A stretch of 64,000 nucleotides of DNA from an uncultured Sutterella sp. (GTDB lineage: Bacteria; Pseudomonadota; Gammaproteobacteria; Burkholderiales; Burkholderiaceae_F), in contig UQYG01000001.1 in the NCBI GenBank assembly GCA_900545275.1, forward strand, positions 240,552 to 304,551, written 5' to 3'. The translations under genes were made by a program, and so were the position numbers. Positions 53,028-62,336 of the stretch are shown piece by piece. Positions within the stretch are counted from its first letter, which is position 1; every line of letters begins with the position of its first letter. Below the pieces are notes generated by a model. The model was not told the origin of the DNA and did not search any database. It saw only the letters and a list, made by a program, of their open reading frames with translations.

Positions 53028-53119
53028 GGAGAATGTCTCCCGAATGTGTTGTTGGTTCGTGCATTCTAACCCGAGGATCGGATCCCCTGGGAGGTCCGAT
53101 CCCGTTTCCGGAGACCTGT

Positions 53120-56100
53120 ATGTCCGATCGTGCCCTGTGGGCCGCCTTTCAGAAAGTCCGCACCGAAGTGGAGGGTGCGCTTGAAGAGACGCGCAAGAAG
53201 GAGGCGCAGCGCATCGAGGCCGAAGAGAAGCGCCGCCGCGAGGAGAAGGCGAAAAAACGCGCCGCCGCGCCCGCGTCGCCCGCCGTGCGCCTCGTTCGCG
53301 GGGAGGCGCCCAAGACCGCGCCCGCCGGGAAGGCGCGCGAAGCGCAAGGGCCTACGGCCCAGGCGCCCCGGACGGGGCGCCCGAATGCCACGCCTTCGAG
53401 AGGCGCGGCCCCCGTCGCGCAGGGAGGCAACGACGCCTTCCGCAGAGCGCTCGCCTCGGTGCGCAAGGACGCCGGCCCCGACGAAAAGACCGTCCGGACC
53501 AAGGGCCGCCCGGACGAACGTCGACGCGGAAAGTCCGCCCAAAACGGACGGGACCGCACGCAAAACGTCGAAGGGAAGGGAGCGCCCGCTTCGGCGCAAA
53601 AGGCCGCGATGAACAAGACGGCTACGGACGTCAAGCCCCGCCGAGAAGAGCGGCGTCTCAGCTACGCCGAGCGCCGCACGCCCGTGCCGCCCTTCGAATT
53701 GATGCCCGGACTTCCCGTCACCGAACACGGCGAAGAGTTGGTTCGCGCCGTGCGCGAAAACCGCGTCGTCATCGTTTGCGGCGAGACGGGGTCGGGCAAA
53801 ACGACGCAGCTCCCCAAGATCGCCATGATGGCCGGGCGAGGCGAAACGGGCATGATCGCCCACACGCAGCCGCGCCGCATTGCGGCGAGTTCCGTCGCCA
53901 AGCGCATCGCCGAAGAACTGAAGACGAACTTGGGCGACGTCGTCGGCTACAAGGTGCGCTTTACCGACAAGACCCATTCGGGCGCGACGATCAAACTCAT
54001 GACGGACGGGATTCTCCTTGCGGAAACCCAGACCGATCCCCTGCTTCGCGCCTACGACACGGTCATCATCGACGAAGCGCACGAACGAAGCATCAACATC
54101 GACTTTCTGCTCGGCTACTTGAAGCGCCTTCTCTCCAGGCGCGCCGACCTCAAGGTGATCGTCACGTCCGCGACGATCGACGCAGAGCGCTTTGCCGAAC
54201 ACTTTGCCGACGAAAACGGCAGGCCCGCTCCGATCTTCAACATTTCGGGCCGCACCTATCCCGTGGAAATCCGCTGGCGTCCCCTGGACGACGTCGACGA
54301 GGCGGACGACCGCACCATGCTCGAAGCGATCGAGAACGCCGTGAGCGAACTCGAAATGGCCGGGCGCGGGGACATTCTCGTCTTCCTCCCGGGCGAGCGG
54401 GAAATCCGCGAGACCGAGGACTATCTTCGAAAGACCCGCGTGGGCAAAGTCGAAATCCTTCCGCTTTTCGCGCGGCTTTCCGCGTCGGACCAGGAAAAGG
54501 TCTTCAAGCCTTCGGGACTTCGCCGCATCGTTTTGGCGACGAACGTCGCCGAGACTTCGATCACGGTTCCGGGGATCCGCTACGTGGTCGATACGGGGTT
54601 GGCGCGCGTGAAGCGCTACTCATACCGCAGCAAGGTCGATCAGCTTCTCATCGAACCCGTGAGTCAGGCGGCCGCCAATCAGCGCGCGGGCCGATGCGGC
54701 CGCGTGGCCGAAGGCATCTGCATTCGACTCTATGACGAAGAGGACTTCGCACGGCGTCCCGCCTTTACGGATCCGGAAATCTTCCGCACGAATCTCGCCG
54801 CCGTCATCCTGCGCGCCAAGGCCCTGAAGCTCGGCGACATCCGCGAGTTTCCCTTCCTTCAGGCGCCGCCAGCGCGGGCGATCGCGGACGGGATCTCGAT
54901 TCTGCAGGAGCTCCGCGCGCTCACGCCCGAAGGCGAATTGACGAAAATCGGCCGCGAACTTTCGCGTCTGCCCGTCGACCCGAAGCTCGCGCGCATGCTG
55001 CTGGCGGGAAGCGAATTCGGCAGTCTCTCGGAACTCCTCATCATCTGCTCGGGGCTTTCGGTGCAGGATCCGCGCGAGCGTCCGCTCGACCAACAGGAGG
55101 CGGCCGACCGCGCGCACAAGGAGTTGGCCGACGAGCGCTCGGACTTCCTGAGTTTTGTGAAGCTCTGGCGCTGGTACGAAAAGGCGAAGGCCGAAAAGGA
55201 GAGCAACCGCAAGTTCGACGCGGAACTCCATCGCCGCTTCCTCTCGGCGCGCCGCATGCGAGAGTGGCGAGACGTCTATCGACAGCTCGAGACGATCGTC
55301 GACGAACTCGGTTGGCGAAAGAACACTGCGCCCGCAACCTATGAAGAGGTGCACCGGGCGCTTCTTTCGGGCCTTTTGGGGAACATCGGCTCGAAGTCCG
55401 TGGAAAGCGACTTTCGCGCTCCCCCGTACCTCGGTGCGCGCGGGATCAAGTTCTGGCTCTGGCCGGGGTCGGTTCGCGCCAAGAAGTCGGGGCGCTGGAT
55501 CTTTGCGGGCGAAATCGTGGAGACTTCGCGTCTCTTCGCACGCACGCTCGCCGACGTAGAGCCCGAGTGGATCGAGGCTGCGGCGGGCGACCTCGTGCGC
55601 CGGCACGCAGGCGATCCGCGTTGGGAAAAGCGTCGGGGCGAAGTGGTCGCCTCCGAACGCGGCACGCTCTACGGACTCACCCTCTACAAGGACCGTTCGG
55701 TTCTCTATTCGCGCTACGACGCCGTCGCCGCACGCGAAGTCTTCATCCGCGAGGGACTCGTACCGGGCGAAATCGAGACGCGCGGGGCCTTTCTCTCGCA
55801 CAACCTGCGGCTTGTTCGCGAAATTCGCGAGCTCGAGCACAAGACGCGCCGCCCCGACGTGCTCGTCGACGACGAGCAGATCTTCGCCTTCTACGACGAA
55901 AAGCTCCCCGCAGACGTCTGCGGAACGATTTCCTTTGAAGCCTGGCGCAGGGAGGCGGAAAAGAAGGATCCGCGCCTGCTCTACCTCAGTAAGGAAGAGC
56001 TCATGCGTCACGACGCGACGAACGCGACGCAGCAGTACTACCCGAAGACCCTCGAAATGGCCGGGGTGACGATGGCGCTCACCTATCACTTTGAGCCGGG

Positions 56101-57433
56101 CAGCCCCCGCGACGGGATCACGCTCACCGTCCCCGTCTATGCGCTCAATCAGATCGATCCGGTTCGCTGCGAGTGGCTCGTTCCGGGGATGGTGAAGGAA
56201 AAGGCGCAGGCGCTCCTCAAAAGCCTTCCGCAGAAGATCCGCCGCCACTGCGTGCCGATCGCCGACTACGCGAAGGCCTTTTACGCGCGCTGCGGGGAGG
56301 GACAGCGTACCGACCGCGGGTTCCTTACGGTCTTGGCCGAAGACATCCGCGAGACGCTGTCGGTTCCCTGTACGGCGTCCGACTTCAAAGTGGAGCAGTT
56401 GCCGCCGCACCTCATCATGAATTTCCGCGTGGTCGACGAACACGGCCGCACGCTTGAGATGGGACGAAGCCTCGCGCAGCTGCGCGCCGAACTAGGCGGC
56501 CTCGCGCAGGACGCCTTCCAGTCGGTCGCGCAAGCCGACGAATCCGTGGCGAAGGACCTCGCCGAGGGCGTCACCGACTGGACCTTCGGCGAATTGCCCG
56601 AACTCATGGAAATTTCGCGTCGCGGCCAGACCTTGATCGGACACCCGGCGCTCGTCGACCAGGGGAACGTCTGCTCGATCGAAGTCTTCGACGACCCCGT
56701 CGAAGCTGCGCGTACGCACCGGAAGGGACTCCGCAAACTCTTCCGGCTCGTGCTTCGCGAACAGGTGAAGTATGTGGAGCGTTCTTTGAAGGACCTCGGC
56801 CGCGTCTCGATGCAGGCGGCCGTCGTGCCGGGGCTGAGCCGTCTCTTCGAGAGCGCCGACACGCTCTCGCGCGGCGTCGTCGACGCCGTGCTCGAGGCGA
56901 CGGCCCTGGTCGATCCTTTGCCGACCGACGAAGAAAGCTTCAAGGCGAGAAAGGAAGACGTCCGCGGACGGCTCACGCTCGTCGCCGGGGAAGTCGCCCG
57001 TCTTCTCACGACGATCGTGACGGAGGCGACCTCTTTGCCGATGAAGCTTCGACGCTTCACGGACGCGCCCGAGCTCGTGCGCGACGTCGAAGAGCAGCTG
57101 GACGCGCTTTTTCCGCCCGACTTCCTGCTCGCGGCGCCGCTCTCGCAGCTCATGCACTATCCGCGCTACTTGAAGGCCATTCACTATCGGCTCGACCGCT
57201 ATCGGGACGATCCGAAGCGCGACGCCGAACGGCAGGCGGCGCTCACTGCGCTTCGCGTTCCCTATCTCAGGGCCGTCGCCGCCCGCCGCGGCGTGCCCGA
57301 TCCGCAGTTGACGGACTTCCGGTGGCTGCTCGAGGAGTTGCGCGTGTCTCTCTACGCGCAGCAGCTTCGCACGCCCATGCCCGTGAGCGTGAAGCGCCTC
57401 GAGCGCATCTGGGCGACCATCGCCCGCGGCTGA
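53120..57433 (+). CDS. hrpA: ATP-dependent RNA helicase HrpA
   Basis: A DEAH-box helicase, 1437 residues versus 1300 in E. coli. The helicase core has Walker A GETGSGKT (221-228), TQPRRIAA, DEAH at 318-321 in IIDEAHERSINIDFLLGYLK, SAT (VTSATID), and QRAGRCGRVAEG in motif VI. It is followed by winged-helix, ratchet and OB-fold domains and the long HrpA C-terminal domain (DUF3418). HrpA rescues stalled or collided ribosomes in E. coli. Residues about 35-195 form a basic, Ala/Lys/Arg-rich stretch that looks disordered. The start at 53120 follows CCGGAG. Divergent from yggX. Confidence 0.95.
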   Translation: MSDRALWAAFQKVRTEVEGALEETRKKEAQRIEAEEKRRREEKAKKRAAAPASPAVRLVRGEAPKTAPAGKAREAQGPTAQAPRTGRPNATPSRGAAPVAQGGNDAFRRALASVRKDAGPDEKTVRTKGRPDERRRGKSAQNGRDRTQNVEGKGAPASAQKAAMNKTATDVKPRREERRLSYAERRTPVPPFELMPGLPVTEHGEELVRAVRENRVVIVCGETGSGKTTQLPKIAMMAGRGETGMIAHTQPRRIAASSVAKRIAEELKTNLGDVVGYKVRFTDKTHSGATIKLMTDGILLAETQTDPLLRAYDTVIIDEAHERSINIDFLLGYLKRLLSRRADLKVIVTSATIDAERFAEHFADENGRPAPIFNISGRTYPVEIRWRPLDDVDEADDRTMLEAIENAVSELEMAGRGDILVFLPGEREIRETEDYLRKTRVGKVEILPLFARLSASDQEKVFKPSGLRRIVLATNVAETSITVPGIRYVVDTGLARVKRYSYRSKVDQLLIEPVSQAAANQRAGRCGRVAEGICIRLYDEEDFARRPAFTDPEIFRTNLAAVILRAKALKLGDIREFPFLQAPPARAIADGISILQELRALTPEGELTKIGRELSRLPVDPKLARMLLAGSEFGSLSELLIICSGLSVQDPRERPLDQQEAADRAHKELADERSDFLSFVKLWRWYEKAKAEKESNRKFDAELHRRFLSARRMREWRDVYRQLETIVDELGWRKNTAPATYEEVHRALLSGLLGNIGSKSVESDFRAPPYLGARGIKFWLWPGSVRAKKSGRWIFAGEIVETSRLFARTLADVEPEWIEAAAGDLVRRHAGDPRWEKRRGEVVASERGTLYGLTLYKDRSVLYSRYDAVAAREVFIREGLVPGEIETRGAFLSHNLRLVREIRELEHKTRRPDVLVDDEQIFAFYDEKLPADVCGTISFEAWRREAEKKDPRLLYLSKEELMRHDATNATQQYYPKTLEMAGVTMALTYHFEPGSPRDGITLTVPVYALNQIDPVRCEWLVPGMVKEKAQALLKSLPQKIRRHCVPIADYAKAFYARCGEGQRTDRGFLTVLAEDIRETLSVPCTASDFKVEQLPPHLIMNFRVVDEHGRTLEMGRSLAQLRAELGGLAQDAFQSVAQADESVAKDLAEGVTDWTFGELPELMEISRRGQTLIGHPALVDQGNVCSIEVFDDPVEAARTHRKGLRKLFRLVLREQVKYVERSLKDLGRVSMQAAVVPGLSRLFESADTLSRGVVDAVLEATALVDPLPTDEESFKARKEDVRGRLTLVAGEVARLLTTIVTEATSLPMKLRRFTDAPELVRDVEEQLDALFPPDFLLAAPLSQLMHYPRYLKAIHYRLDRYRDDPKRDAERQAALTALRVPYLRAVAARRGVPDPQLTDFRWLLEELRVSLYAQQLRTPMPVSVKRLERIWATIARG

Positions 57434-57511
57434 GAACTGTTTTCCGATTTTGCAAATATTTGTGTCTTCGCGGGAAGGGGAGGGGAGATCCTCCCTCTTC
57501 TCCCGCGTAAA

Positions 57512-58639
57512 ATGAACAACCTTTCGGTCCAACCCAACGTCTGCGGTCCCTTCATGGCTTCTCTTCTTCGACCCGTAGCTCTCGCCCTGTGTGCGGCGGG
57601 GGTGATGCTTTTTTCCGTTCCCTCCTTTTCTGCGACCGCCGAAAATCCGGCGCAGGTGACAAACGGAACGGTGAAGAAGACCAAGCGCGCGACGCTCACC
57701 CCGATCGCCGCGAAGAAGACCGTAAAGAAGGCGTCGGCAAAGAAGACCGCGGCGAAGAAGGTCCGAAAGGGCCGGGCCGTGCGCACGAAGGCAAAGAACC
57801 GGGCGGTGAGCCGCGGCCCCTCGCAGGCGGCGCTCGCGGGGCTTCACAAGACCGTCGACTGGCTCTCGCTCGGCAGCAGCGTCGCCTATGCGGTCGATCA
57901 GGACACGGGCGAAGAACTCTACGAAAAGAACGCCGACGTGTCGCTTCCGATCGCCTCGATCACGAAACTCATGACGGCGCTCGTCATCGCCGAGAGCGAT
58001 CTTCCGATGAATCAGAAGCTTCGCGTGACGCGGGAAGACTACGTGCGCTCGCGCGCGTCGTCCAAGCTTCGCAGCGGCATGGTGCTCACTCGCAAGGCTC
58101 TCCTCCAGATGGCTCTCATGAGTTCCGACAACCGCGCCGCCCATGCGCTTGCGCGCACCTATCCGGGCGGCAAGAAAGCCTTTGTCGCGAAGATGAACGA
58201 GAAGGCCCGCGAAATCGGGATGGAAGACGCCTTCTTTGCGGATCCGACGGGTCTCGACAACCGCAACCGCGCCACGGCGCGCGACATCGGGCGTCTCGCT
58301 TCGGCGGTGCACCGCTATGAAGAACTTTCCGAACTCTCGACGGCCCCCGTCGCGCGCGTGCGTGCGGGAAAGCGAACGCTCACGATGAAGACGACAAACC
58401 GTCTGATCGGAGACCCCGACTGGGAGATCGGCGTGCAAAAGACGGGCTTCACCACGGCCGCGGGCCGCTGCATGGTCGTGCAGACGGAAGCGGCGGGACG
58501 CCGCATCGTCTTCGTGGTGCTCGACAGTCCCAACAACAATCAGCGGGCGCTCGACATGAAGACGATGAAGTCCTATGTCGAGGCGGAGTCGCAATTCTCG
58601 AACGGTTTCGGGCACGTCATGCCCTACGCGATCTTCTGA
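57512..58639 (+). CDS. pbpG: D-alanyl-D-alanine endopeptidase (PBP7/8, S11 family)
   Basis: 375 residues. A signal peptide (RPVALALCAAGVMLFSVPSFSA) is followed by a lysine/alanine-rich tract (about 55-105) and the S11 peptidase domain with the three penicillin-binding motifs: SITK (Ser149), SSDN, and KTG in GVQKTGFT. PBP7-type enzymes cut peptidoglycan cross-links in the periplasm and remodel the sacculus. An ATG at 57554 gives a more compact signal peptide and is a good alternative start; neither has a clear ribosome binding site. A strong terminator follows. Confidence 0.9.
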   Translation: MNNLSVQPNVCGPFMASLLRPVALALCAAGVMLFSVPSFSATAENPAQVTNGTVKKTKRATLTPIAAKKTVKKASAKKTAAKKVRKGRAVRTKAKNRAVSRGPSQAALAGLHKTVDWLSLGSSVAYAVDQDTGEELYEKNADVSLPIASITKLMTALVIAESDLPMNQKLRVTREDYVRSRASSKLRSGMVLTRKALLQMALMSSDNRAAHALARTYPGGKKAFVAKMNEKAREIGMEDAFFADPTGLDNRNRATARDIGRLASAVHRYEELSELSTAPVARVRAGKRTLTMKTTNRLIGDPDWEIGVQKTGFTTAAGRCMVVQTEAAGRRIVFVVLDSPNNNQRALDMKTMKSYVEAESQFSNGFGHVMPYAIF

Positions 58640-58663
58640 CCGCGAAAATTCGTAAAGAGGAAC

Positions 58664-58703
58664 GAAAAGGGCCTTTCCCCGAAGAGGGAGAAAGGCCCTT
58701 TTC
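58664..58703. terminator. Terminator between pbpG and the iron-sulfur oxidoreductase gene
   Basis: GAAAAGGGCCTTT (58664-58676) pairs perfectly with AAAGGCCCTTTTC (58691-58703). Lies between convergent genes with T-rich ends on both strands. Confidence 0.85.
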
Positions 58704-58764
58704 ATCATGGCGCCGGGAAATTCCGGGCGGGCGTGAAGCCCGCCCGGTAAAAAACGCCTTCGGC

Positions 58765-60732
58765 TCAGTCTGCGAGACGATCCGCCACGATTTCGGCGAT
58801 GTCGACGAGAACGTCGTCGCCCTTCGTTTCCGCACGTGCGGTCTCGAGCATCGTGAGGCAGTGCGGACACGCAAGCGCAATGCGCTTCGCACCGGTCTTG
58901 CGAAGCTCCTCCAGACGAATCACCTGCACGGGGGACTCGCGCTTTTCGCCGTCCGTCCACATCTGTCCGCCGCCTGCGCCGCAGCAGAAGGTTTTTTCGC
59001 CCGAAGCTTCGGGCGAGCGCACGTCGGCGCCGAGCGTCTTGAGAACTTCGCGCGGAGCGTCGACGACGCCGTTCAAACGGGCGAGGAAGCAGGGATCGTG
59101 ATAGGCGAGGGTCTCGCCCTCGGTCTTCACCTTGAGTTGGCCCGCCTTGATCATCTCGAGAATCCACTCGCTGTGGGAGACGACGTTGAACGTGCCGCCC
59201 TCGAAGGCCGGGTACTCGTTCTTGAGCGTATTGAAGCAGTGCGGACAGGCGGCGAGGATGCGGTCGAAGTCGTACTGACGGAAGTTTTCGATGTTTTCCT
59301 GCGCGGCCGTCTGGTAGAGGTACTCTTCGCCCGAGCGTCGGGCGAATTCGCCGTGGCAGCGCTCTTCCCGCATGACGGCGAAGCGAACGCCCGAGGCGCG
59401 GAGAATCTTCACCATGCTGCGGGCAATCTTTCGGGCGCGACGGTCGTAACTGGCGGCGCAACCCACCCAGTAGAGGACGTCGTAGTGTTCGCCCGGTTCC
59501 GCCACGGGAACGTCGAGGCCGTCCGCCCACTCGAGACGGTCGTAGGGGTCGAACCCCCAGGGATTGCCGACCGACGAGACGTTTTCGAAGGTGTTGGCCA
59601 AGCCCTCGGGGAAGTCGCCCTGTTCGAGCGCGAGATGACGACGCAGACCCACGAGGAGTTCCGGAATCGGAATGTTCGCGGGACAGGCGCGCGTACAGGC
59701 ACCGCAGGTCGTGCAACTCCAGATGACGTCCTTGTCGATGGCTTCGCCCGGGAGCGTCGGGTTCGAGGGATCGGCGGCGGCGCGGCGCATCGCGGCGACA
59801 AAGTCGCGCGGCGAAAGCGGGGCGCCCGAGCGAAGGGCGGGACACACGTCGTCGCAGCGGCCGCATTCGGTGCAGCCGTCCAAGGCAAAGCGCTGGGACT
59901 CCGTGAGATCCGACGCATGGACGAGGCCGAAGGATTCCTGCTCTTCAATGTCTTCGATCTTGGAAAGCGTTCCCGCGGTCGAGGCCTTGCGGCGATAGAC
60001 GGCGGCGGGCGTGCGGTAGAGATGGGCGTAGAAAGTGAGCGGAATCGCCGCGATGAAGGCGAGCGACAAAAGGCCGTGGAAGGTCCAGAGCCAGACGTGC
60101 ACGCCGCGAAGGGTTTCGGCCGTGAAGCCCGCCGCAAGGAAGAGCTTCGCGACGAGCGTCCCCACGGGGGAGAAATGCATCCAGGCGGGCTGTTCGACGG
60201 CGAGGCGCAGGCCTTCGACGACGAAGCCCGTAAGCACCACGACCGCAAGCGACACGTAGGCGACGAGGAACTTCAGGTCGCGGCGCGCCTTGCTTCCCTT
60301 GCGGTAGCGGCGCAGGGCGCCCACGAAAAGCGCGAGGAGAACGGCGACCCCGGCCATGTCGAGGACGAACTTGTAGGCGAGGTAGACGTTTCCCTGCAGG
60401 AACTGCGTGCCGACCATGTAGTGGCCGATGTCCCAGTCGAGGGTCGCCAGGGCGGTGCCGAGAAAGAGAAGGAAAAAGCCGATCGCGAGTACCGTATGGA
60501 GGCGCCCGCCCGTCGTCTCGAGGTTCTTCGGTTGATAAAAGACGCTCTTGATCATTCCGAGGAGGCCCTTTTCGACGGGCGGCTCGGAAACGGGCGCTCG
60601 GTGGAGACGCCAGTTGCGGACAATGCCCCAGATGAGAACGGCGACGGCGGCGATCCCTACGAAGTAGACGCCGATCTCTCCCCAGAGGGGGACGTTCCAG
60701 AAGCCGGGACGAATCGGAAATTCTGCGGTCAT
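58765..60732 (-). CDS. Membrane iron-sulfur oxidoreductase, NarI-like and HdrD-like domains fused
   Basis: 655 residues. The N-terminal third has about six membrane helices with spaced histidines (RLHTVLAIGF, VHVWLWTFHGLL), resembling the NarI-type cytochrome b subunit. Next come two 4Fe-4S motifs (CTECGRCDDVCP and CTTCGACTRACP), then two CCG domains (WVGCAASYDRR with ACPHCFNTL; HDPCFLARL, FCCGAGGGQMW, ACPHCLTML). This is the layout of membrane heterodisulfide-reductase-like proteins that pass electrons between quinone and a soluble partner, often an ETF or acyl-CoA dehydrogenase. No such partner gene is adjacent, so its substrate is unknown. It is the only gene between pyrD and pbpG. Confidence 0.88.
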   Translation of the reverse strand: MTAEFPIRPGFWNVPLWGEIGVYFVGIAAVAVLIWGIVRNWRLHRAPVSEPPVEKGLLGMIKSVFYQPKNLETTGGRLHTVLAIGFFLLFLGTALATLDWDIGHYMVGTQFLQGNVYLAYKFVLDMAGVAVLLALFVGALRRYRKGSKARRDLKFLVAYVSLAVVVLTGFVVEGLRLAVEQPAWMHFSPVGTLVAKLFLAAGFTAETLRGVHVWLWTFHGLLSLAFIAAIPLTFYAHLYRTPAAVYRRKASTAGTLSKIEDIEEQESFGLVHASDLTESQRFALDGCTECGRCDDVCPALRSGAPLSPRDFVAAMRRAAADPSNPTLPGEAIDKDVIWSCTTCGACTRACPANIPIPELLVGLRRHLALEQGDFPEGLANTFENVSSVGNPWGFDPYDRLEWADGLDVPVAEPGEHYDVLYWVGCAASYDRRARKIARSMVKILRASGVRFAVMREERCHGEFARRSGEEYLYQTAAQENIENFRQYDFDRILAACPHCFNTLKNEYPAFEGGTFNVVSHSEWILEMIKAGQLKVKTEGETLAYHDPCFLARLNGVVDAPREVLKTLGADVRSPEASGEKTFCCGAGGGQMWTDGEKRESPVQVIRLEELRKTGAKRIALACPHCLTMLETARAETKGDDVLVDIAEIVADRLAD

Positions 60733-60753
60733 AAGCGAGACAGTGAAAATTCA

Positions 60754-60784
60754 ACACTCCGCGTCCCGGAGGAGCGCGGAGTGT
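60754..60784 (-). terminator. pyrD terminator hairpin
   Basis: ACACTCCGC (60754-60762) pairs perfectly with GCGGAGTGT (60776-60784). It lies just after the pyrD stop and before the start region of the next minus-strand gene. The T-run is weak. Confidence 0.6.
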
Positions 60785-60809
60785 AAGGAAGGGACGGGAA
60801 AAAGGAAAA

Positions 60810-61859
60810 TCAGGCGTGTTCGCGGCGCCACTTGGCGACGGCCGTCACGCTGTCGGCGACGAGCTTGGGACCCTCGTAGATGAAGCCCGTAAAGAGCTGC
60901 ACGAGGCTAGCTCCCGCCTCCATCTTTTCGACCGCGTCGGCCGCGGACATGACGCCGCCCGACGCGATGACGGGAAGCTCGCCCTTGACGTGCTCGGCGA
61001 CGAGGCGAACGACTTCGGTCGAGCGTTCGCGAAGCGGAGCCCCCGACAGACCGCCCGTTTCTTCGGCGTGCTTGAGGCCTTCGACCTTCTTGCGAGAGAT
61101 CGTCGTGTTGGTCGCGATGACGCCGTCGATGCCGTGGAGCATGAGCGTGTCGACGCAGCGGAGGATTTCGTCGTTTTCAAGATCCGGCGCGAGCTTGACG
61201 GCGATCGGCACGTGCTTGCCGTGACGGGCTTCCTTCAGAGTCTCGCGGCGGGCGCAGATGCCGGCGACGAGCTTTTCGAGCTCTTCTTCGCCCTGCAGCG
61301 TGCGCAGATTCTTCGTGTTGGGAGAAGAAATGTTGACGGCGATGTAGTCGGCGTGGTCATAGACGGCGTCGAGGCACTTCTCGTAGTCGGAGAGCGCGTT
61401 CTCGATCGGCGTCACGGCGTTCTTGCCGATGTTGATGCCGAGGACGCCCCCGCGCAGACGGAAGCCGTCGGCCGAACGAAGGTTCTTGAGGACCTGTTCC
61501 ACGCCCTGGTTGTTGAAGCCCATGCGGTTGATGATGCCGCCCGCGGGAATGAGACGGAAGAGACGGGGCTTGGGATTGCCCGGCTGGGCAAGCGGCGTGA
61601 TGGTGCCGACTTCGACGTGGCCGAAGCCGAGACCGCCGAAGGCGCTCACGCGCGTGCCGTCCTTGTCCATGCCGGCCGCAAGACCGATCGCGTTGGGAAA
61701 GCGGACGCCCATGACGGTGACGGGATCGTCGTCGGGGACGTAGGAGACAAGCTTGTGCAGACCCATGTGGACGATCCAGTCGAGATTGGCCATCGTGACC
61801 GAATGCGCCATTTCGGGATTCATCGCAAAGAGAACGCGTCGGGCGGTGTTGTAGAGCAT
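60810..61859 (-). CDS. pyrD: Dihydroorotate dehydrogenase (quinone), class 2
   Basis: An FMN enzyme of pyrimidine synthesis bound to the inner membrane through its N-terminal helices. 349 residues. FPNAIGLAAGMDKDG, the GFGHVEVGTITPLAQPGNPKPRLF segment (cut by the FMN site), RMGFNNQG, IAVNISSPNT, KLAPDLENDE and VIASGGVMSAADA are all present. The conserved NISSPNT with the later S/T in TNTTISRKKV supports the class 2 form that uses a catalytic serine. Monocistronic. Confidence 0.97.
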   Translation of the reverse strand: MLYNTARRVLFAMNPEMAHSVTMANLDWIVHMGLHKLVSYVPDDDPVTVMGVRFPNAIGLAAGMDKDGTRVSAFGGLGFGHVEVGTITPLAQPGNPKPRLFRLIPAGGIINRMGFNNQGVEQVLKNLRSADGFRLRGGVLGINIGKNAVTPIENALSDYEKCLDAVYDHADYIAVNISSPNTKNLRTLQGEEELEKLVAGICARRETLKEARHGKHVPIAVKLAPDLENDEILRCVDTLMLHGIDGVIATNTTISRKKVEGLKHAEETGGLSGAPLRERSTEVVRLVAEHVKGELPVIASGGVMSAADAVEKMEAGASLVQLFTGFIYEGPKLVADSVTAVAKWRREHA

Positions 61860-62048
61860 GGTATTGCTGGGAGTGAGAGGTCGGTCGGCCGTTCGGGCGC
61901 AACACCCTCACGGTACGGTATACGAGGGGAAAGTGTAGCACGGAAGGTCGGAAGAATACGATGCCCGCAAACCCCCGTGAGTTCAGGAGAAAACCGCTCG
62001 AAAACGAAAGTTTGCAAGCATGTGAATGTAACGATTTGTAATCCGTCG

Positions 62049-62077
62049 TTGACAAGGGACGGGTTTCCATGCATAAT
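62049..62077 (+). promoter_or_regulatory. Strong sigma-70 promoter of initiator tRNA-Met
   Basis: TTGACA, 17-base spacer, CATAAT, ending 34 bases before the tRNA 5' end. Near-consensus, as expected for a stable RNA gene. Confidence 0.85.
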
Positions 62078-62111
62078 TCAAATCCTCAGCGAAACGCTGA
62101 ACCGAATGCAC

Positions 62112-62188
<77 letters not shown>

Positions 62189-62195
62189 AACACGG

Positions 62196-62228
62196 GTCCC
62201 GTACCGCAGACGGCGGTGCGGGATTTTT
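62196..62228 (+). terminator. Terminator of initiator tRNA-Met
   Basis: GTCCCGTACCGC pairs with GCGGTGCGGGA around a short loop (one G-T pair), followed by five T. Confidence 0.85.
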
Positions 62229-62336
62229 GTTATGGGCGTCTGCCGCAGCGGTAACGAACACGGCCGGAAAAGCCGCCGGAAACCGAAGGGTTCCGGCGGT
62301 CGCTGCGGAAAAGCGGTCACTGGGGGAGGTTGCGCT

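Noticed and set aside
56492..59866. 1124-codon open frame on the minus strand over hrpA, pbpG and part of the oxidoreductase
   Set aside because: It crosses two convergent genes and a strong terminator. No domain was recognised.
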